From: Bacteroidetes bacterium GWF2_41_31
GTDB taxonomy: Bacteria; Bacteroidota; Bacteroidia; Bacteroidales; F082
Direction of reading: 5' to 3'
Length of the DNA stretch: 64,000 bases
Assembly (NCBI GenBank): GCA_001769215.1
Contig: MEOL01000033.1
Span: forward strand, 124,001 to 188,000
The notes beneath the pieces are model-generated. The model made no database searches. It was not told the origin of the DNA and worked only from the letters and a program-made list of their open reading frames with translations. Positions 9,819-18,720 of the stretch are shown here, piece after piece; within the stretch, counting starts at the first letter, position 1, and every line of letters starts with the position of its first letter. A program made the translations under genes and the position numbers.

Positions 9819-11458
9819 CACTCAAATACCTTTTTTCCGTTAATCCATGTTCCCTTCACCGAAATGCCCGTTATGTCCTGTTCTTCAATGGTCATGACAT
9901 CATGATCGAGCATCACAAAATCGGCATCTTTTCCTGCTTCGATGCTGCCTTTGCGGTCTTCATCAAAACTTCCCCTGGCAGGCCAAAGTGTGATGGAATA
10001 CAGGGCTTCCTTTCGCGTTAGCGCGTTTTCCATCTGGAAACCAGCATCCGGCGTTCCGTCCAGGTGTTTCCGGGTAACAGCTGCGTAAAAAGTGTACAAT
10101 GGGTTGATGACTTCGATGGGGAAATCGGTGCCATTCACCAGCCACCCATTTTCTTCCAAAAGTTGTTTGTAGGGATAGGCTTCTTTTATCCGATCAGGAC
10201 CTACCCGCTCATCTGCCCAGTCCATGTCCGAGGTACAATGTGTGCTCTGGATGGACGGGATTACCGAGAACTTGCCAAACTTGTGCATGTCATCGGCATT
10301 TACAATCTGGGCGTGTTCGATGCGCCAGCGTAAGTCGTTTTTACCTTTGAGGATGGCTCCATAAACATCCAGCACCAGTCGGTTGGCCGAATCGCCAATG
10401 GCATGGGTATTCACCTGAAAACCATTTTCATAGGCCAATCGGCACAAGCTGTCATAATACGAGGCCGGTTCCATCTGCAACCCCGGATTTCCCGGATCAT
10501 CCGAATAGGGTTTCAGCAACAAGGCTCCCCTGGAACCCAGCGCTCCATCGGCATACAACTTCACGCCGCTTACAGTTAGTCTATCCTCATGAAGTGGGCC
10601 TTTCGGAAAAAAATAATCCAGGTTTTCTTTCGTAGGACTCAGCATGGCATACACTTTCATCTGAAGCTGTCCTGCTTTCTGAAGCGAATCAATTAAGAGA
10701 ATATCTTCCTTGTCAAGGCCTGCATCGGTAACGGTAGTCAATCCTTTGGCAAAACAGTTCTTCTGTGCCAGCATCAAAGCGTTGATTTTTGGGATATCGG
10801 TTGTTTTTGGGATAAAACCCTTCATCCGGTCGGCGGCATTGTCGAGCAAAACGCCGGTAGGCTTGCCATTTTTCAGGATAATTTCACCACCCGCGATGGA
10901 GGTGTTTTTATCAATTCCGGCAATGGCCAGGGCGGCTGAGTTGGCCAGAACAGCATGTCCGTCGATGCGGATGAGGACGACAGGAATTTTAGGAAAGATC
11001 GCGTCAAGCCGGGTGTTATCGGGAAATTCTTTTATTTCCCACAGGTTTTGATCCCAGCCTCGGCCAAGAATCCAGTGGTCCGGGTAGTCTTTGTGAAACT
11101 TCTGTAAGGCAGCGAGTAAGTCATCAAAGGAAGTTAACCCAACCAGATTGGCATATTGGGTCAGCGCAAGTCCATAACCCATAAAATGACTGTGACCATC
11201 ATTAAAACCCGGATAAACAGGCTTTCCGCCGGCATCCAGTTTTTGGGTACTTTCAAAATCGGCCAGTATAGTGGCATCCTGGCCAACTGACACAAATTTC
11301 CCCTTGTCTACTGCAAAAGCGGTGCTCTTCGAAAAGGCGGTGTCGAGGGTGTAAACAGCAGCGTTATAGACGATTAAATCGACAGTTTGTTTTTTTTGGA
11401 TGCAGGATGTCATGGTTACAAAGGATATTAACAGAATCAGAAAAGTAGGTTTTTTCAT
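9818..11458 (-). CDS. YtcJ-like metal-dependent amidohydrolase, lipoprotein
   Basis: About 546 residues from the ATG at 11458, chosen because it begins a lipoprotein signal (MKKPTFLILLIS...TSC). The longer frame to 11500 uses a TTG inside the preceding gene. The metal-binding amidohydrolase motifs are present: GFNDGHSHF (HxH), GHAVLANS, THAIGDSANRL, IEHAQIV and NGTDFPIE (Asp). The family (amidohydrolase 3) hydrolyses amide or related bonds of small substrates; this one should act on the outside of the cytoplasmic membrane. It follows the ABC ATPase by 10 bases, so the substrate may be linked to whatever the importer takes up. The substrate cannot be read from the sequence. Confidence 0.87.
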   Translation of the reverse strand: MKKPTFLILLISFVTMTSCIQKKQTVDLIVYNAAVYTLDTAFSKSTAFAVDKGKFVSVGQDATILADFESTQKLDAGGKPVYPGFNDGHSHFMGYGLALTQYANLVGLTSFDDLLAALQKFHKDYPDHWILGRGWDQNLWEIKEFPDNTRLDAIFPKIPVVLIRIDGHAVLANSAALAIAGIDKNTSIAGGEIILKNGKPTGVLLDNAADRMKGFIPKTTDIPKINALMLAQKNCFAKGLTTVTDAGLDKEDILLIDSLQKAGQLQMKVYAMLSPTKENLDYFFPKGPLHEDRLTVSGVKLYADGALGSRGALLLKPYSDDPGNPGLQMEPASYYDSLCRLAYENGFQVNTHAIGDSANRLVLDVYGAILKGKNDLRWRIEHAQIVNADDMHKFGKFSVIPSIQSTHCTSDMDWADERVGPDRIKEAYPYKQLLEENGWLVNGTDFPIEVINPLYTFYAAVTRKHLDGTPDAGFQMENALTRKEALYSITLWPARGSFDEDRKGSIEAGKDADFVMLDHDVMTIEEQDITGISVKGTWINGKKVFE

Positions 11459-11468
11459 AGTCCGGTAT

Positions 11469-12287
11469 TTAAAGTTTAAGTTTATCATGTTTTGATTCAA
11501 AACGCAGTGTAGTCGGATTAAAGATCACTCCTTCCTGATCGAAAAGCTGGTTGATATGCCCGTTTTCGATCAAAGATTTGGGAGTTCCTGCTTCAAAAGT
11601 ATGATTTTTTCCAACCAGCCAAAGTTCATCGGCAAATTGCAGCGCCAATTCGCTGTCGTGGGTGGTTAGCAATACAGTCTTCGTTTTGTCAGCCACCAGG
11701 CCCTTTAACAATTGCATGATGGCTACCTTGCCGGGAGAATCGATAAACGCGGTGGGCTCATCCAGACAAATCAAGGGCGTGTTTTGGGCGAGTGCCCTGG
11801 CAATCATGGTTTTTTGCTTTTCGCCATCACTCAGCGAGAAAAACCTGCGCTCCGACAATTGCGTTACTCCGGTGGATTTCATGGATGATGAGATGATTTG
11901 CCTGTCTTCCTGCGTTAACCTGCCCGTGAGCGATCCGTAAGGATACCTGCCGGTGGAAACCACGTCCATGGCGGTCAGATAGCGGTCATCAATTTTATCA
12001 GTCAGTACTGCCGACATACATCTGGCCACTTGTTTTACCGACATCTGATGAAGTGGCCGGCCATTCCAAAGCACCTCACCCGAAAGAGGACCAAGGTGTC
12101 CGAGAATGGTTTTCATCAAAGTAGATTTGCCTGCGCCATTGGGCCCCAGGATCGCCACAAACTGACCTAAAGCCAGCGACGTTTCTATTCTCCGACTGAT
12201 AACAACAGGATTTTTCCCACCTGAATAACCTGTTTCAAGTTCCTTTAGCTGAAGCAATGTTTCATTCATTAATGCCTTACTTGCCAT
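11469..12287 (-). CDS. FecE/BtuD-type ABC importer ATPase
   Basis: A 272-residue ATPase with Walker A GPNGAGKSTLMKT, Q-loop region, signature FSLSDGEKQKTMIARAL (LSDGE in place of LSGGQ), Walker B PLICLDEPTAF and H-loop LLTTHDSE. It energises the FecCD permease encoded just upstream, whose end overlaps this start by 11 bases. This class imports iron-siderophore, heme or cobalamin. The cargo is not defined by the sequence, since no TonB receptor lies in the operon. Confidence 0.9.
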   Translation of the reverse strand: MASKALMNETLLQLKELETGYSGGKNPVVISRRIETSLALGQFVAILGPNGAGKSTLMKTILGHLGPLSGEVLWNGRPLHQMSVKQVARCMSAVLTDKIDDRYLTAMDVVSTGRYPYGSLTGRLTQEDRQIISSSMKSTGVTQLSERRFFSLSDGEKQKTMIARALAQNTPLICLDEPTAFIDSPGKVAIMQLLKGLVADKTKTVLLTTHDSELALQFADELWLVGKNHTFEAGTPKSLIENGHINQLFDQEGVIFNPTTLRFESKHDKLKL

Positions 12288-13314
12288 AAGACCTCCCTTT
12301 TATAATCACCCAGATAACAATGGGGGCGCCAATAACAGAAGTAACCGCGTTGATGGGCAGCGATGAATCCCATCCCGGCAAACGGGCAATGAGGTTACAA
12401 AGCAGACTAAGCGCCGCACCAATAAGCAACACCGACGGAAGCAAAACCCGGTGGTTGGAGGTATTAAAAAATGTTCGGGCCAGATGGGGAACTGCCAATC
12501 CGATAAATGCAATGGGACCTGTAAAAGCCGTGCCCAACGCGATGAGGATTCCCGAAATCAGAATAAGCGACCGTTGAACAAGACGTGTGTTAAAACCGGT
12601 GCTGCGCGCATAGGATTCTCCCAAAAGGAGTGCATTTAATGGCCTGATAAACCAAAAGGCTGATGCCGAAGTGAGCAATATCCCAAAAAGCAGTCCCAGT
12701 GCCTGCGTAAGGCTGGTTTTCGAAAAGCTACCCAGCCCCCAGAGTACATACGCTTGCAGGTCCTGCGAACTGCTGTAGAACTGCATGGTTCCAACGGCAG
12801 CACTTACCAGATAGCCAATCATGATGCCAATAATCAACACCGTAACCGCGTGGCCGATACGTGATGAAACAAATACAATCACCGATAACACAGTCAGCGC
12901 GCCTGCCAGAGCGGCAACTACCATCAGAAAATCACGGTACAGCCAGTCGTTGCTTACCAGATATATGCCGGAAACACCTCCAAATAAAAGTACCAGTGCT
13001 ACTCCAAAACTGGCACCGGAACTGATACCCAAAACTGATGGGCCTGCCAGTGGGTTTCCAAAAGTGGTTTGAAGCAACAAACCAGCCACACTCAGGGCCA
13101 TCCCAACGGCCAGGGCGGTAATGGCCTGAGGCAATCTGTACTGCAACACAATGACCTGCGAAACAGGATCGACCAACTGATTTCCGGTTAAGATGCCCCA
13201 AACATCCCGCCAGGCCAGCCAAACGGAACCATACCAGAGATTGGCTGCAAAAAGCACCAAAATAAACAGCCCGACGATGGCCATCCACAAAGTTCTATTT
13301 CCTGTTGTCGACAT
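12277..13314 (-). CDS. FecCD-family ABC importer permease
   Basis: About 345 residues from the ATG at 13314; a TTG three codons upstream is less likely. It is very hydrophobic with roughly ten membrane helices. Family motifs include QYRLPQAITALAVGMALSVA, the GxxxQTTFGNPLAGPSVLGIS segment and the C-terminal TGPIAFIGLAVPHLAR coupling region. It forms the inner-membrane channel of the importer with the ATPase (overlapping downstream) and the binding lipoprotein (89 bases upstream plus start shift). Confidence 0.9.
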   Translation of the reverse strand: MSTTGNRTLWMAIVGLFILVLFAANLWYGSVWLAWRDVWGILTGNQLVDPVSQVIVLQYRLPQAITALAVGMALSVAGLLLQTTFGNPLAGPSVLGISSGASFGVALVLLFGGVSGIYLVSNDWLYRDFLMVVAALAGALTVLSVIVFVSSRIGHAVTVLIIGIMIGYLVSAAVGTMQFYSSSQDLQAYVLWGLGSFSKTSLTQALGLLFGILLTSASAFWFIRPLNALLLGESYARSTGFNTRLVQRSLILISGILIALGTAFTGPIAFIGLAVPHLARTFFNTSNHRVLLPSVLLIGAALSLLCNLIARLPGWDSSLPINAVTSVIGAPIVIWVIIKGRSYGK

Positions 13315-13412
13315 GCAGGCCAAAAGTACAGTTTTCCGGTCTACTCTTTAAACAGGCCACCAATAAGTTTTCAAGAAAGGATTTGTTGAGAATCGGGTAA
13401 AACAGGATGATA

Positions 13413-14576
13413 TCAGGGAATCAATTTGTAATAAACAGGCTTATAATCAGGAAGCAGTTCCGGATGAAAGGCATGGATTAAGTCTGCAAGCTGAACCTGG
13501 GGCTGTAGTGGTCCCTGTTCAAAATATCCGGTTTTGCGCGAATCACAAAAAAGCACTTTCCTTTTTTTAAACGCATCGAAATGGGAATAAAGTTCATTTT
13601 CACTGCCCAGCTTTTCGTAGGATGGATCTCCATCATACGAACCTACAATGCGCCAGAAATCAGCGTGTGAGGCTTTGCTGAGCACCGTTTCCAGATTCAG
13701 GGGAATGCTGGCGTTGTGTGGGTCGTCTTTCCAGATATAATCGCCTCCGGCATCGGCAATCATCATGGCCATGTAGCTTTGGCCACCGGGTACATACCAC
13801 TGATCGGCAAAATACTTGTCCGACATTACGGTAGGACGGTAATCAACGCTTTCGACCAGCTGTTTCAGGCTGTCGTAGGATTGAACCATCCTGTTGAACA
13901 GGCTGTCAGCTTTTGGAAGCTGACCAAAAAAGAGAGCGGTAAATTTAATCCATTCGGCTCTGCCCAGTGGATTGGTCTCCAGAAAATCCAGAAACGGAAT
14001 CATAATCTGGTGGCTGGCTGCCAACGGATGCGCTTCATTAAGCTGATAGGGCGAGTAAAAAATTACCTGCGGATGTAAGGCGAGTGTTCTTTCCACAAAA
14101 AAGGCGCCGTTGTTTCCCAGCTCCACAGCCTTGCCTTCTTCAAGGCGTTGTTTCATGACAGGATTGGTGATATACCTGGCTTCCGACACTCCCACTACCC
14201 TGTCCAACTGGTTTAAAATGGCCATGCTGCTGAGTTGGGTTGCCGAAAATACCGCCACGCTATCGATGGGAACCTGCAGGATTAACTCATCGTTATTTGG
14301 TTTGAAAGTGCGATTATCAGGAACCAGTATGCATGAAAAAAAAACCTCTTTTGGAGATTCAGGGTTAAAAATTAACAACCGGTAAACTCCATCGCCCTGA
14401 TCGAGAATGTTGAAACCATGTGCATATCTAACAATGTTCTTTGACCTTGGATTTTTATCGGATTGGGTTTCGCTTGTTTGAGGCCCGTTACAACCTGAAA
14501 TCAGCAAAACAGCCATCAGGATGAACAGGCCTGAACCCCGAAGTGTATTACCGAATAAGGTAGAGAGAGATTTCAT
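13413..14576 (-). CDS. Periplasmic binding lipoprotein of the FecCD importer
   Basis: A 387-residue lipoprotein (lipobox LISGC) with the two-lobed TroA/BtuF-like pattern: VFSATQLSSMAILNQLDR, the VGVSEARYI segment, HPQVIFYSPY, and a C-terminal LNLETVLSKASHADFW stretch. It should deliver cargo to the permease and is first in the operon. As is common in Bacteroidota, it has a long N-terminal part (about 60-90 residues) before the binding fold. Cargo is likely an iron chelate, heme or cobalamin by family; sequence alone does not choose. Confidence 0.85.
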   Translation of the reverse strand: MKSLSTLFGNTLRGSGLFILMAVLLISGCNGPQTSETQSDKNPRSKNIVRYAHGFNILDQGDGVYRLLIFNPESPKEVFFSCILVPDNRTFKPNNDELILQVPIDSVAVFSATQLSSMAILNQLDRVVGVSEARYITNPVMKQRLEEGKAVELGNNGAFFVERTLALHPQVIFYSPYQLNEAHPLAASHQIMIPFLDFLETNPLGRAEWIKFTALFFGQLPKADSLFNRMVQSYDSLKQLVESVDYRPTVMSDKYFADQWYVPGGQSYMAMMIADAGGDYIWKDDPHNASIPLNLETVLSKASHADFWRIVGSYDGDPSYEKLGSENELYSHFDAFKKRKVLFCDSRKTGYFEQGPLQPQVQLADLIHAFHPELLPDYKPVYYKLIP

Positions 14577-14580
14577 GGAG

Positions 14581-14588
14581 CAAAAGTA
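14581..14588 (-). promoter_or_regulatory. Likely -7 box of the importer operon
   Basis: TACTTTTG on the minus strand ends five bases before the lipoprotein ATG, so the transcript would be nearly leaderless. It matches TAnnTTTG. No TTG lies at the ideal distance upstream, so support rests on the -7 box. Confidence 0.45.
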
Positions 14589-14657
14589 AACATTTAGTGA
14601 TGGAGATACTTTGTGTGAATTGTTCTTGTTTTAATAAATTTCACCTATTTTTATCCT

Positions 14658-15449
14658 ATGAAAAAAAGTATCCGCACATCCCGCACTTTGAGTTTAGGAT
14701 TCGTCCTTGTCTGGTCGTTGATCCTGATCGGTTGTACTACTGCAACCCAACCTTCGCTAACCATTGCTGTCAGCAAGCAAAGTAATGCCTATGTTCAATG
14801 GCTCCAGCGCAACGACAGCACGGTTAAAACCATTAATCTTTATCCATTGGGAATTGACTCGGCTTTGTCTATTTTAAACGAGTGCAATGGACTGCTCCTG
14901 ACAGGCGGTGAAGATGTTTATCCTGGATATTATGATCAACTTGCCGATACTTCTCGTTGTGGTGAATTCGACCACTACCGCGACAGCCTCGAAATGGCCT
15001 TGATCGATTTTGCTGTTCAGCATAAAATTCCTATTCTCGGAGTTTGTCGGGGTGAACAGATTTTAAATGTGGCTTTGGGAGGAAGCCTGGTGGTGGATAT
15101 TCCAACCGATTTTGATACCACTATCATTCATCAGCAGGAAGATTATCTGCATTGTTTTCATCCGGTTACAGCCGTTTCAGGTTCCGTTTTAATGGAAATG
15201 GCAGGAGCCAAATCAGACTCTGTTACCAGCAATCACCACCAGGCCATTGATCGGTTGGCCGGACTACTCTCGATCGTGGCTTATACACCCGACAGTCTTC
15301 CTGAAGCTATTTCCTGGAAAAATCCTGAAAACAAGGGCTTTTTGTTTGCGGTGCAATGGCATCCTGAACGGATGAAACCCGGTCGTCCATATTCTGATCC
15401 CATCGGACTTGCTTTTCTGGCCAAAGCCAAAGCATATCACAAAAAGTAG
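14658..15449 (+). CDS. Secreted class I glutamine amidotransferase-like hydrolase (peptidase C26)
   Basis: 263 residues with a lipoprotein signal (lipobox LIGC). The fold motifs are LLLTGGEDVYPGYY, the nucleophile elbow ILGVCRGEQILNVALGG (catalytic Cys) and FAVQWHPERM (catalytic His with following Glu). This is the pattern of gamma-glutamyl-gamma-aminobutyrate hydrolase and folate gamma-glutamyl hydrolase relatives. The membrane-exported form suggests hydrolysis of gamma-glutamyl compounds outside the cytoplasm; this is inferred. The stop is one base before the next start. Confidence 0.85.
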   Translation: MKKSIRTSRTLSLGFVLVWSLILIGCTTATQPSLTIAVSKQSNAYVQWLQRNDSTVKTINLYPLGIDSALSILNECNGLLLTGGEDVYPGYYDQLADTSRCGEFDHYRDSLEMALIDFAVQHKIPILGVCRGEQILNVALGGSLVVDIPTDFDTTIIHQQEDYLHCFHPVTAVSGSVLMEMAGAKSDSVTSNHHQAIDRLAGLLSIVAYTPDSLPEAISWKNPENKGFLFAVQWHPERMKPGRPYSDPIGLAFLAKAKAYHKK

Positions 15450-15450
15450 T

Positions 15451-16419
15451 ATGGGTGATTTGAAACACTCCGAAAAGACAGAATACCTGTTGATTACCGG
15501 TGCATCCAGTTTTACAGGCACCTTTTTAATTGAGAAATTATTAAATGAAACCAGTTTCGATCTGGTGGCAACAGGAAGAAATACGGATAGAATTCTTCAG
15601 GTTAATCATGCCCGTGTTCATTTTGTGGAAATGGATTTGCTTCTTCCCGATTCATTTGTAAAGGTGTTTACGAATTATCACATTTCAGCAATCTTTCATC
15701 TGGGGGCTTTGGCCCGGTTATCGGAAGGTGAGAACGATCCCATCCGATCCATCAGAATCAATTACATAGCTTCGGTTGAGTTGATTCGTCTTTCCATACA
15801 GCATCAGGTAAAAACCTTTGTGTTTACTTCCTCTGATTTGGCCCGACATGCTACCTCTGTGGTAGGCATGTGTAAATACCTGGTGGAAGATGCCTTCAGA
15901 AAAATTCAAAATGTAAACACCCAATTTATCACCATTCGTTTGGCCAATGTAATCGATAGCCCGGGTGCGGTTACTTTGATCTTTAAGAAGCAAATTGAAC
16001 AGGGAGAACCCGTTACCATCACCGAACCACGAATGAGCCGCCGTTTTATCACAGGCCCTCAGGCTGCTGAGTTTATCTACCATGCTTATCTTTTCGGCCA
16101 ACACAACGACTTGTTTGTCAGTACCGATAAGGCTGTTATCATTACCGATCTGGCCCAGCGTCTCATGCACCAAATGGATAAAACCGTTCCCATCAGGTTT
16201 ATCGGGGCGAAACCCGGTGAACGGTTATCGGAAAAGGGTTATTCAGCTCAGGAGGTATTTCCAACTTCAATGTCTGGCTTGGGAAAGCTGAGAAATAACC
16301 TGTATAATCATGAAGAAACTTCCCGAATTCAGGAGCAGTTATTAATGAAAGCAAAATTACATGGGGATTTGGAAGTTATACACAAACTCAATGAGTTATT
16401 TGAGAATCAGGAAGCATAA
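15451..16419 (+). CDS. CapD/FlaA1-like NAD-dependent sugar dehydratase/epimerase without the usual Tyr
   Basis: 322 residues from the ATG at 15451; the longer frame starting at 15409 lies inside the previous gene. It begins with the Rossmann motif ITGASSFTGTF. The segment SSDLARHATSVVGMCKYLVE aligns with the S(T)DKAVNPTxVMGATKRLAE region of the FlaA1/PseB/CapD family, and ITEPRMSRRFIT matches that family's DPxMTRF element. The YxxxK tyrosine is Val (about residue 138) with Lys about 142, and FlaA1-type enzymes also lack Tyr there, usually with Met. Family role: C4/C5/C6 modification of UDP-sugars for surface glycans. Here the 4,6-dehydratase assignment is likely but the substrate is unknown. 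Confidence 0.8.
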   Translation: MGDLKHSEKTEYLLITGASSFTGTFLIEKLLNETSFDLVATGRNTDRILQVNHARVHFVEMDLLLPDSFVKVFTNYHISAIFHLGALARLSEGENDPIRSIRINYIASVELIRLSIQHQVKTFVFTSSDLARHATSVVGMCKYLVEDAFRKIQNVNTQFITIRLANVIDSPGAVTLIFKKQIEQGEPVTITEPRMSRRFITGPQAAEFIYHAYLFGQHNDLFVSTDKAVIITDLAQRLMHQMDKTVPIRFIGAKPGERLSEKGYSAQEVFPTSMSGLGKLRNNLYNHEETSRIQEQLLMKAKLHGDLEVIHKLNELFENQEA

Positions 16420-16499
16420 CTTTCTCTGATACATTTGTATTTAGCAGTGCGAAATAGCATGATTTTCAATTAAATGTTTAAAAAGAGGTTGAATTGATG

Positions 16500-16507
16500 T
16501 ATATTTG
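16500..16507 (+). promoter_or_regulatory. -7 box for the cold-shock-domain gene
   Basis: TATATTTG matches TAnnTTTG and would give a leader of about 45-50 bases before the ATG at 16561. A second match, TACATTTG, lies at 16430-16437. No good TTG at 19 bases for either. Confidence 0.45.
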
Positions 16508-16560
16508 CAAAAAATAATCAGCCTGCATTTCAGCTGACCCTCAAAACTAAATATTAAAAT

Positions 16561-17010
16561 ATGGCCAGATCGCAAGATACATTTAACAAAAAAGAAGTAA
16601 GAAAAAATAAAGACAAGAAGAGAAAAGACAAAGACGCCAAAAAATTGGCCAGGAAAGACAATGATAAGACAAGCAAACTGGAAGATATGATAGCCTACGT
16701 CGATGAAAACGGAATGCTTACTTCCACCCGACCTGATCCAAGTAAAAAGCAGGTATTTGAAATTGACGACATCGAAATAAGCATTCGCAAACGCGAAAAC
16801 GTGGAACTCGATCCCATTAGAAAAGGTATTGTGACGTTTTTCAACGAATCAAAAGGTTTTGGTTTTATTAAAGATACAGAAACACAAGAAAGTGTGTTCG
16901 TTCATGCTAACAACCTGCTTGAGGAAATCAAAGACAACAACGTGGTCAGTTATGAAGTTGAGATGGGACCAAAAGGCCCTTCAGCTGTCAGGGTTAAAAT
17001 ACTCAGGTAA
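16561..17010 (+). CDS. Cold-shock-domain RNA-binding protein with basic N-terminal tail
   Basis: 149 residues. The C-terminal ~65 residues are a cold-shock domain with RNP1 KGFGFI and RNP2 SVFVHAN, the single-stranded nucleic-acid-binding strands. The first ~45 residues are strongly Lys-rich (KKEVRKNKDKKRKDKDAKK), likely adding RNA or ribosome affinity. This long form with a charged N-terminus is a recurring Bacteroidota type. Probable role: RNA chaperone. It stands alone after the dehydratase gene with its own leader. Confidence 0.9.
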   Translation: MARSQDTFNKKEVRKNKDKKRKDKDAKKLARKDNDKTSKLEDMIAYVDENGMLTSTRPDPSKKQVFEIDDIEISIRKRENVELDPIRKGIVTFFNESKGFGFIKDTETQESVFVHANNLLEEIKDNNVVSYEVEMGPKGPSAVRVKILR

Positions 17011-17121
17011 TTTCTTGCAAAAACCGCATTGTACATTCATCAGAACAGGTAGTAGGCAATTTTCGTTGAAAATTTAAACGAGGGTCTGCATTACAATCAG
17101 AATTTTTCATTCAATGTAATC

Positions 17122-17149
17122 TTTGGCAAAATGAAACTCAGTACCTTTG
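17122..17149 (+). promoter_or_regulatory. Promoter of the secreted 424-aa protein gene
   Basis: TTTG (17122-17125), 16 bases, then TACCTTTG (17142-17149), with the start ATG four bases later, so the transcript would be almost leaderless. The spacing is shorter than the 19 usual for this phylum. Confidence 0.45.
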
Positions 17150-17153
17150 TGTC

Positions 17154-18428
17154 ATGAAGAAATCGATCCTCATCCAATTGTTCCTGGTTTTTTTGATGTC
17201 AGCTTCGCTTACTTCAAGAGCCGCATGGTTGCTAATCCCAATGGACCAAACCCAAACCAACCACCTCAAAGCATATGGAATAGCCTTTTGGGTACTCGAA
17301 AAAGACATTACCATCGAATGGCTGTTGAATTACCGGGGAGGCAGCTACCTCATCCCCTATTATCAGGAAATTCAACAGGAATGCGTTATAAGAGATGTGG
17401 CAAATCAGGTGATTACTGATGTCCAGGCCAGCGCCATCCGTCAGGAAATAGCGAAACCGGATGTCAACATGGATGTGATGGAACTTCAAAAAGCCCCACG
17501 TGTGGCAGTTTATTCTCCCAAAAACAAGCAACCCTGGGACGATGCAGTAACTTTGGCTCTGACCTATGCCGAGATACCCTATGATGTGGTGTATGATGAA
17601 GAAGTAATGAGTGGATTGTTACCTACCTATGACTGGCTCCATCTGCATCATGAAGACTTTACCGGACAGTATGGAAAATTTTGGGCACATTACCGCCAAT
17701 ACCCCTGGTACAAAGAAGATGTGAAAATGTCGGAGGAGATGGCCACCAAACTGGGTTTTTCAAAAGTTTCAGATTTAAAGCTGGCGGTTGCAAAAAAAAT
17801 TAATGAATTTGTATTGGGAGGTGGTTATTTGTTCGCCATGTGCTCGGCAACTGACAGTTACGATGTCGCGTTGGCCGCCGACCAGGTTGACATTTGTGAT
17901 GTGATGTTCGATGGGGATCCCATGGATTCGGAGGCTCAGAAAAAACTGGATTATTTAAAATGTATGGTATTTACTGATTTCAAAATTGTGATCAATCCCG
18001 TTGAGTACGAAATTTCGAATATAGATGTCACCAATGTACGGTCCAGGGTTATAAACGAATCAAACGATTATTTTTTGTTGTTTGACTTTTCGGCCAAATG
18101 GGACCACATTCCTACCATGCTTTGCCAGAACCATGAGCAGCTCATTAAGGGTTTTATGGGGCAAACCACGGCTTTTGATGAAGACCTGATCAAGCCCAAT
18201 GTGGTGATTATGGGAGAAAACAAGGCTGCCGGCGAAGCCAGGTACATTCATGGAGAATATGGCAAAGGGTTTTGGACTTTTTATGGGGGTCATGATCCTG
18301 AAGACTATCAACATAAAATCGGTGATCCCCCAACTGAACTCACACTGCATCCTAACTCACCCGGCTATCGGTTGATATTGAACAATATTCTTTTCCCGGC
18401 AGCAAAGAAGAAAAAAAGGAAGACTTAA
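17154..18428 (+). CDS. Secreted conserved protein of unknown function, amidotransferase-like centre
   Basis: 424 residues with a cleavable signal peptide (MKKSILIQLFLVFLMSASLT). The mature start WLLIPMDQTQTNHLKAYGIA is recognisable in Bacteroidota proteins that are often labelled asparagine synthetase B; I see no asparagine synthetase domain, so that label is doubtful. The middle has an alpha/beta pattern, VAVYSPKNKQPWDDAVTLAL, then FVLGGGYLFAMCSATDS, resembling the nucleophile elbow (Cys) of class I glutamine amidotransferase folds. A late YIHGEYGKGFWTFYGGHDPE may carry a catalytic His. It ends with a KKKKRKT tail. Function unknown. Confidence 0.75.
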   Translation: MKKSILIQLFLVFLMSASLTSRAAWLLIPMDQTQTNHLKAYGIAFWVLEKDITIEWLLNYRGGSYLIPYYQEIQQECVIRDVANQVITDVQASAIRQEIAKPDVNMDVMELQKAPRVAVYSPKNKQPWDDAVTLALTYAEIPYDVVYDEEVMSGLLPTYDWLHLHHEDFTGQYGKFWAHYRQYPWYKEDVKMSEEMATKLGFSKVSDLKLAVAKKINEFVLGGGYLFAMCSATDSYDVALAADQVDICDVMFDGDPMDSEAQKKLDYLKCMVFTDFKIVINPVEYEISNIDVTNVRSRVINESNDYFLLFDFSAKWDHIPTMLCQNHEQLIKGFMGQTTAFDEDLIKPNVVIMGENKAAGEARYIHGEYGKGFWTFYGGHDPEDYQHKIGDPPTELTLHPNSPGYRLILNNILFPAAKKKKRKT

Positions 18429-18673
18429 GTTTTCGCTATTCAGCAATGCTTTTTAAATTGTCTTTCGCTTGAAATGTCCAATTTACCCGAACCATTTTTC
18501 AAACAAGCTTTTTAAACAATCCTTTGCCATTGCCCAATCTGGCATCCCATTAGATGAAAACTACAAATCTGTTTTGATCAGGGCTTAGGTTTTTTATACT
18601 GTTTTCATTTACCCTATGAGATAAAAAAATGAAAAAGTATTGAAAATTTTGTTGTTTTTCAGCTAAGTTCTTT

Positions 18674-18680
18674 GTTAGGC
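18674..18680. repeat. Cassette-boundary-like heptamer GTTAGGC
   Basis: On the minus strand this reads GCCTAAC, directly downstream of the small secreted-protein gene; the matching GTTAGGC lies upstream of that gene (19257-19251, minus). GTTRRRY...gene...RYYYAAC is the arrangement of an integron gene cassette. The rest of 18429-18720 is AT-rich with no gene. Confidence 0.4.
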
Positions 18681-18720
18681 ATTGGTTTTTATTTTCCTTA
18701 TTTATTCCGTTTTATATAAC

